This document shows, piece by piece, positions 60,003-64,000 of a DNA stretch of 64,000 bases. Source of the DNA: Gelidibacter pelagius (lineage in GTDB: Bacteria > Bacteroidota > Bacteroidia > Flavobacteriales > Flavobacteriaceae); NCBI RefSeq assembly GCF_017581925.1, contig NZ_JAGEVG010000002.1:302218-366217 (forward strand). The letters run 5' to 3'. Position numbers and translations under genes: made by a program. How positions within the stretch are numbered: position 1 is the stretch's first letter; each line of letters begins with the position of its first letter. Below the pieces are notes generated by a model, which saw nothing but the letters and a program-made list of their open reading frames with translations, had not been told where the DNA came from and did not search any database.

Positions 60003-61326
60003 GAGATTCCCACTTTCGTGGGAATTAAGGATGCCCAAAATGGGCGAAAGCATCACCGAAGGTACCATCATCAGTTGGCTCATCAAGGAAGGAGACAGCT
60101 TTGAAGAAGGTGATATTATCTTGGAAGTTGCTACTGATAAAGTCGACAACGAAGTTCCAGCGCCAAAATCTGGGACACTAATACAAACATTATTTAAAGA
60201 AAAAGATGTTGTTCCAGTTGGAGAAATCATTGCAATTTTTGAAGCTTCGGAAGATATAACTTCTGATAAGAAAGATGTTCTTCCTTCTCAATCTGAAGTT
60301 TCTGAAGAAAAAACAAAGGAAAGACCAAACAAACCAGAAACGACGAGATCTACTTCAAGACGAATTACTTCAAGTTCAACATCCATTTCATTTTCAACTT
60401 CAAATCATTTCTTCTCACCGCTAATCCAAAAAATAGCAAAAGAACAACATATCAGTTTTGAAGAACTTGCTCGAATTCCAGCAACTGGACATGAGGGACG
60501 ATTACGAAAAAGCGATGTCTTCAATTATATTGAGGAGGGAAGACCCTATAAGTTTGCGCAACCTGTAATGCAAGATCCAACGGCTTACCGAATTCCACAA
60601 TTGAATTTCGATAAAGGCAAGGGTAGAATCATAAAAATGGATCGGATGCGCCAAATGATTGCTGATCATATGGTCTATTCGAAACATACATCACCGCACG
60701 TCACCGCTTATGTGGAAGCCGATATGACCAATATGGTCAACTGGAGAAACGCTAATAAGGAAGCTTTTCAAGAAAAATATGGCGAACGTTTAACTTTTAC
60801 ACCATTATTTGTTGAAGCCGTCTCTAAAGCTGTTAAGGATTTTCCAAACATCAATGCTTCTGTGGATGGGAATAACATTATCGTGAAAGAAGATATCAAT
60901 ATCGGAATGGCAACGGCCTTACCGAGTGGGAATTTGATTGTTCCTGTTGTGAAAAATGCAAACACCAAAGATTTAAGAACATTGGCTGAAAACGTCAATG
61001 AAATGGCCAATAAAGCTCGAGAAAATAAACTTGGAGGCGATGACATTAAAGGCAGTACGTTTACCATTTCCAATGTAGGAACTTTCGGTAGTGTCATGGG
61101 AACACCCATCATCAATCAACCTGAAGTTGCCATTTTAGCCTTGGGGATCATTAAAAAAAGAGCTGAAGTGATAGACACTGAAAAAGGCGATGAGATTGCG
61201 ATTAGAAGCATGATGTACTTGTCTCTATCCTTTGACCATCGTGTGGTTGATGGTTTTTTAGGCGGTAGTTTTGTGCGTCGCGTTGCCGATTATTTCGAGC
61301 AATTTGATGTAAATAGAGAAATATAG
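59989..61326 (+). CDS. 2-oxo acid dehydrogenase E2, dihydrolipoyl acyltransferase
   Basis: A 445-residue E2. The lipoyl domain (about 15-90) has the lipoyl Lys in EVATDKVDNE (near 52). A Ser/Thr-rich linker and a peripheral subunit-binding domain (SPLIQKIAKEQHISFEELARIPATG, in pieces, near 143) follow. The catalytic domain (about 200-440) has SFDHRVVDG (near 413). The first 14 residues come from GIY-YIG and palindrome sequence; ATG 60031 would start at MPKMGES and clip the first lipoyl strand. Its partner E1 follows. No E3 gene is in the window. Confidence 0.9.
   Translation: MKENKRFPLSWELRMPKMGESITEGTIISWLIKEGDSFEEGDIILEVATDKVDNEVPAPKSGTLIQTLFKEKDVVPVGEIIAIFEASEDITSDKKDVLPSQSEVSEEKTKERPNKPETTRSTSRRITSSSTSISFSTSNHFFSPLIQKIAKEQHISFEELARIPATGHEGRLRKSDVFNYIEEGRPYKFAQPVMQDPTAYRIPQLNFDKGKGRIIKMDRMRQMIADHMVYSKHTSPHVTAYVEADMTNMVNWRNANKEAFQEKYGERLTFTPLFVEAVSKAVKDFPNINASVDGNNIIVKEDINIGMATALPSGNLIVPVVKNANTKDLRTLAENVNEMANKARENKLGGDDIKGSTFTISNVGTFGSVMGTPIINQPEVAILALGIIKKRAEVIDTEKGDEIAIRSMMYLSLSFDHRVVDGFLGGSFVRRVADYFEQFDVNREI
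60001..60028. repeat. 28-bp direct repeat containing a P2 palindrome, right copy
   Basis: Identical to 59612-59639. It contains ATTCCCACTTTCGTGGGAAT (60006-60025) and is translated in frame as part of the E2 N-terminus (RFPLSWEL). Confidence 0.9.
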
Positions 61327-61337
61327 ATATGAACAAG

Positions 61338-61367
61338 ACCTGACAGGTTTTAGAAACCTGTCAGGTC
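61338..61367. repeat. P1 palindrome, GACAGG variant
   Basis: ACCTGACAGGTTT ... AAACCTGTCAGGT, a perfect palindrome in which both arms are changed together relative to the common copy. Confidence 0.88.
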
Positions 61368-61386
61368 TGATCCTAAATCGTCCACC

Positions 61387-61418
61387 AAACCTTTCAGGTT
61401 TTCAAAACCTGAAAGGCT
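61387..61418. repeat. P1 palindrome, TTCAGG variant
   Basis: ACCTTTCAGGTTTT-C-AAAACCTGAAAGG, the same variant as 57619-57651, 19 bases after the previous P1 copy. Confidence 0.88.
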
Positions 61419-61517
61419 TCAAAGCGATAAATTGAAAAATATAGTATGAATATAAATCTCACATATTTAATTCCGATGTTTCGGTACTGTGAGATCTCAA
61501 CATAAATTATAGAATTC

Positions 61518-63668
61518 GTGTCAAAAAATATAAGAAAAGATCTATTGAAAAAAGCTTTTATACACCTTTGTACAGCCAAGGCTATGTCAGAATTGTACGA
61601 AGCCAATTTCAAGCAAGTATCCAAATACGTACATGCCACCTCAAGAGGCCATGAAGCGATTCAAATAGCTCTGGGCATGCAATTGTTGCCACAGGATTAT
61701 GCATTTCCGTATTATAGGGATGATGCGATGTTGCTATCATTTGGATTGAAACCATACGATTTGATGTTGCAATTGTTGGCTAAAAAGGATGATCCGTTTT
61801 CTGGAGGACGTACCTATTACGCACATCCAAGTTTACGGGATTTTGATAAACCTAAAATCCCGCACCAATCGTCAGCCACTGGAATGCAGGCCATTCCAGC
61901 AACTGGTGTTGCGATGGGGTTTAAATATCGAGAAAACGGTAATCTCTTTAAGGAAGAAAACGAAACAACGAAAAAATCAATTCTTGAGGGAAATGAGTTT
62001 TCCAATGATTATGATACGTCTGTTCATTCAGAAGATTCCCGCCTTCGCGGGAATGCGCCAATTGTAGTCTGCTCTCTTGGCGACGCCTCCGTAACCGAGG
62101 GCGAAGTTTCTGAAGCCTTCCAAATGGCCGTCTTGAAAAAGTTGCCCATCCTATATCTGGTTCAAGATAATGAATGGGATATTTCGGCCAATGCAGCGGA
62201 AATCAGAGCGCAAGATGCGTTTGAATATGCTAAAGGTTTCAAGGGATTGGAAGCCATAACTATTGATGGAGCCAATTTCATCGAAAGTTATGAAGCCCTT
62301 GAAAAAGTGATTGCCACCATTCGTAAAGAACGTCGGCCATTTTTGGTTCATGCTAAAGTGCCTTTGTTGAATCATCATACCTCGGGTGTGCGAATGGAAT
62401 GGTATCGTGATGATTTAGAAGAAGCCAGATCACGGGATCCTTATCCAGTGTTGAAACAACAATTATTGGACCATGGGTTTTCAAACGATGATTTAGAAAC
62501 CATAGAAAAAGAATGTCATACGATCGTAGAGACAGATTACCATCTATCTCTACTGGCCGAAGATCCCAAACCAGAAGATTTATTTACCCACGATTTTGCA
62601 CCAACGCCAATTACTGAAGAAAAGGGTGAGCGTTCTCCAAAAGGTGCAGAGAAAGTCGTGATGGTCGATTGTGCCCTGTTTGCTGTGGAAGAGTTGATGA
62701 GAAAGCACAAAGAGTGTTTGTTATACGGACAGGATGTTGGCGGGCGACTTGGAGGAGTGTTCCGAGAAGCGGCAACCTTAGCTCAAAAATTCGGAGATGG
62801 TCGTGTATTCAATACGCCAATACAAGAAGCTTTTATTGTTGGGTCAACCGTTGGGATGAGTGCTGTTGGACTAAAGCCCATTGTTGAAGTTCAATTTGCC
62901 GATTATATTTGGCCAGGCTTAAACCAATTATTCACAGAAGTGAGCAGAAGCTGCTACTTATCCAACGGAAAATGGCCTGTGAGCATGGTTTTGCGTGTGC
63001 CAATTGGTGCTTACGGCAGTGGTGGTCCTTACCATTCTTCTTCGGTAGAAAGTATTGTCACTAATATCAGAGGCATTAAAATCGCTTACCCGAGCAATGG
63101 TGCCGATTTAAAAGGCTTGATGAAGGCGGCCTATTACGATCCCAATCCAGTCGTAATTTTAGAACACAAAGGTTTGTATTGGAGTAAGGTGCCAGGCACA
63201 AAAGGAGCTACTTCTGTTGAGCCGAGTGAGGATTATGTATTGCCATTTGGAAAAGCTTGGGTACTTCAAGAAATCTGGAAGCAAGAAGGAAAAGAAACCA
63301 TAACGATTGTGACTTACGGAATGGGTGTGCATTGGGCATATAATGCGTCAGGCGAATTAGGGATGCGTGACCAAATTGAAATCATTGATCTGAGAACCTT
63401 GTTCCCGTTGGATGAAGAAACTATTATGACATCCGTCAAGAAAACAGGAAAATGCCTTGTGGTTACCGAAGAACCTTCAAATAATTCTTTTGCACGAGCT
63501 TTGGCAGGTAAAATTCAGGAAGATTGTTTTAAGTTTTTAGATGCTCCAGTGATGACCATCGGAAGTGAGAATATGCCTGCAATTCCACTCAATTCAATAT
63601 TGGAGGAGACGATGATTCCGAGTACTGAAAAGGTCAAAGTCAAAATAAATGAGTTACTTAATTACTGA
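61518..63668 (+). CDS. 2-oxo acid dehydrogenase E1, fused alpha and beta subunits
   Basis: A 716-residue thiamine-diphosphate enzyme: an alpha part (about 1-345; TSRGHEAIQIALG near 37, TPP region LGDASVTEGEVSEAF near 185) and a beta part (about 375-716; YGQDVGGRLGGVFREA, PIGAYGSGGPYHSSS). With E2 it decarboxylates a branched-chain or aryl 2-oxo acid to the acyl-CoA. The start is GTG 61518; ATG 61584 would lose conserved sequence. About 40 residues before the TPP motif (near 140-180) look inserted and include a P2 palindrome read as EDSRLRGNAP. Confidence 0.9.
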   Translation: MSKNIRKDLLKKAFIHLCTAKAMSELYEANFKQVSKYVHATSRGHEAIQIALGMQLLPQDYAFPYYRDDAMLLSFGLKPYDLMLQLLAKKDDPFSGGRTYYAHPSLRDFDKPKIPHQSSATGMQAIPATGVAMGFKYRENGNLFKEENETTKKSILEGNEFSNDYDTSVHSEDSRLRGNAPIVVCSLGDASVTEGEVSEAFQMAVLKKLPILYLVQDNEWDISANAAEIRAQDAFEYAKGFKGLEAITIDGANFIESYEALEKVIATIRKERRPFLVHAKVPLLNHHTSGVRMEWYRDDLEEARSRDPYPVLKQQLLDHGFSNDDLETIEKECHTIVETDYHLSLLAEDPKPEDLFTHDFAPTPITEEKGERSPKGAEKVVMVDCALFAVEELMRKHKECLLYGQDVGGRLGGVFREAATLAQKFGDGRVFNTPIQEAFIVGSTVGMSAVGLKPIVEVQFADYIWPGLNQLFTEVSRSCYLSNGKWPVSMVLRVPIGAYGSGGPYHSSSVESIVTNIRGIKIAYPSNGADLKGLMKAAYYDPNPVVILEHKGLYWSKVPGTKGATSVEPSEDYVLPFGKAWVLQEIWKQEGKETITIVTYGMGVHWAYNASGELGMRDQIEIIDLRTLFPLDEETIMTSVKKTGKCLVVTEEPSNNSFARALAGKIQEDCFKFLDAPVMTIGSENMPAIPLNSILEETMIPSTEKVKVKINELLNY
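62035..62054. repeat. P2 palindrome inside the E1 gene
   Basis: ATTCCCGCCTTCGCGGGAAT, identical to the intergenic copy at 53102-53121, translated in frame as about residues 173-179 of E1. Confidence 0.92.
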
Positions 63669-63729
63669 TTAGAGTTAAAGTGTTCGGTGATTGCTTGTTA
63701 ATTTTACATCCAACACTAAAACTAGTATT

Positions 63730-63972
63730 ATGAAAAAAATAATTTTTATGTCATTTATGTCGTTGTTTATGACCTTTTCCTTGACATCTTGTAGAGAAGA
63801 GACGGAGAAAGAGAAAATCATAAACGAAATGAAAGATGAAGGTGCTGATATCGATGTCAGTAAAGATGGCGACAAAATTAAAATGGAAACTGAAAACAGA
63901 AAAGTCAAAATCAAAACTGATGATGATGGTGACGTCAAAATAAAGGATAAAACTGACAATGACGATAATTAA
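63730..63972 (+). CDS. Small acidic lipoprotein, unknown function
   Basis: An 80-residue protein with signal MKKIIFMSFMSLFMTFSLTSC and lipobox Cys21. The mature part is a low-complexity alternation of Asp/Glu and Lys (DVSKDGDKIKMETENRKVKI...DDDGDVKIKDKTD) with a beta-like D-x-K-I-K pattern. No family is recognised. I start at ATG 63730, where the signal peptide begins. It follows E1 by 61 bases and may be separately transcribed. Confidence 0.65.
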   Translation: MKKIIFMSFMSLFMTFSLTSCREETEKEKIINEMKDEGADIDVSKDGDKIKMETENRKVKIKTDDDGDVKIKDKTDNDDN

Positions 63973-64000
63973 GGTTTAAAGCAAAAAAAAAACGATTCTT

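Noticed and set aside
3614..61418. Dispersed repeats considered as CRISPR
   Set aside because: Copies are far apart, palindromic, and separated by genes, not by uniform spacers; no cas genes are present.
1..64000. rRNA, tRNA, prophage or transposase genes
   Set aside because: No tRNA cloverleaf, rRNA core sequence, phage structural gene or DDE/serine/tyrosine recombinase was recognised on either strand.

Overview
The window is AT-rich chromosomal DNA from a member of the Flavobacteriaceae (Bacteroidota). The evidence is the set of gliding-motility genes (gldA, gldB next to gldC), Bacteroidota-type promoters (TTG about 18-22 nt upstream of TAnnTTTG), weak or absent Shine-Dalgarno sites with several TTG starts, methionine synthase split into two proteins, and the zinc-less DnaG. 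I see no rRNA, tRNA, prophage, classical insertion sequence or CRISPR array.

Layout. (1) 0.1-7.8 kb: assimilatory sulfate reduction and cysteine synthesis: cysN, a sulfite reductase with an extra C-terminal helical domain, two siroheme genes, a ferredoxin-NADP reductase, cysE and cysM. (2) 7.8-12.9 kb: methionine and one-carbon genes behind a SAM-I riboswitch: split metH, then metF. (3) 13.0-15.9 kb: envelope proteins and gldA. (4) 16.0-20.5 kb: aromatic amino acid operon pheA, aminotransferase, tyrA and DAHP synthase-chorismate mutase, preceded by an unlisted leader peptide rich in Tyr/Trp/Phe codons and a terminator/antiterminator pair. (5) 20.5-29.5 kb: rsgA, dtd, mazG-like and three DUF3857 proteins; a duplication here left a dtd fossil. 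(6) 29.8-44.1 kb: housekeeping genes (aroA, queA, rlmN, polyprenyl synthase, dnaG, nadE, gldBC), a sigma/anti-sigma/outer-membrane set and a YoeB/YefM toxin-antitoxin pair. (7) 44.1-63.7 kb: a phenylacetate catabolic cluster, all on the + strand: tetR, paaE, A, B, C, D, G, H-like, I, J, Z, F-like and Y, then E2 and fused E1 of a 2-oxo acid dehydrogenase. Between these genes lie a four-helix-bundle gene, an RHH/MazF pair and two GIY-YIG nuclease genes.

The least ordinary content is in what separates the genes. At least three families of short palindromes (called P1, P2, P3 here) occupy most junctions. Copies also lie inside coding sequences in frame (metH, paaD, E1, the 5' end of E2, the 3' end of paaY) and inside the P3 loop of the SAM riboswitch. 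Arm substitutions between copies are compensatory. Two GIY-YIG genes are each bracketed by P2 palindromes. The second is also bracketed by a perfect 28-bp direct repeat, and it separates what looks like the old start of the E2 gene from its body. This suggests a small mobile module made of a GIY-YIG nuclease and its palindromic target or ends, and it is the best candidate here for an undescribed system.

All calls come from reading the sequence. Family assignments rest on recognised motifs and neighbours, not on searches.
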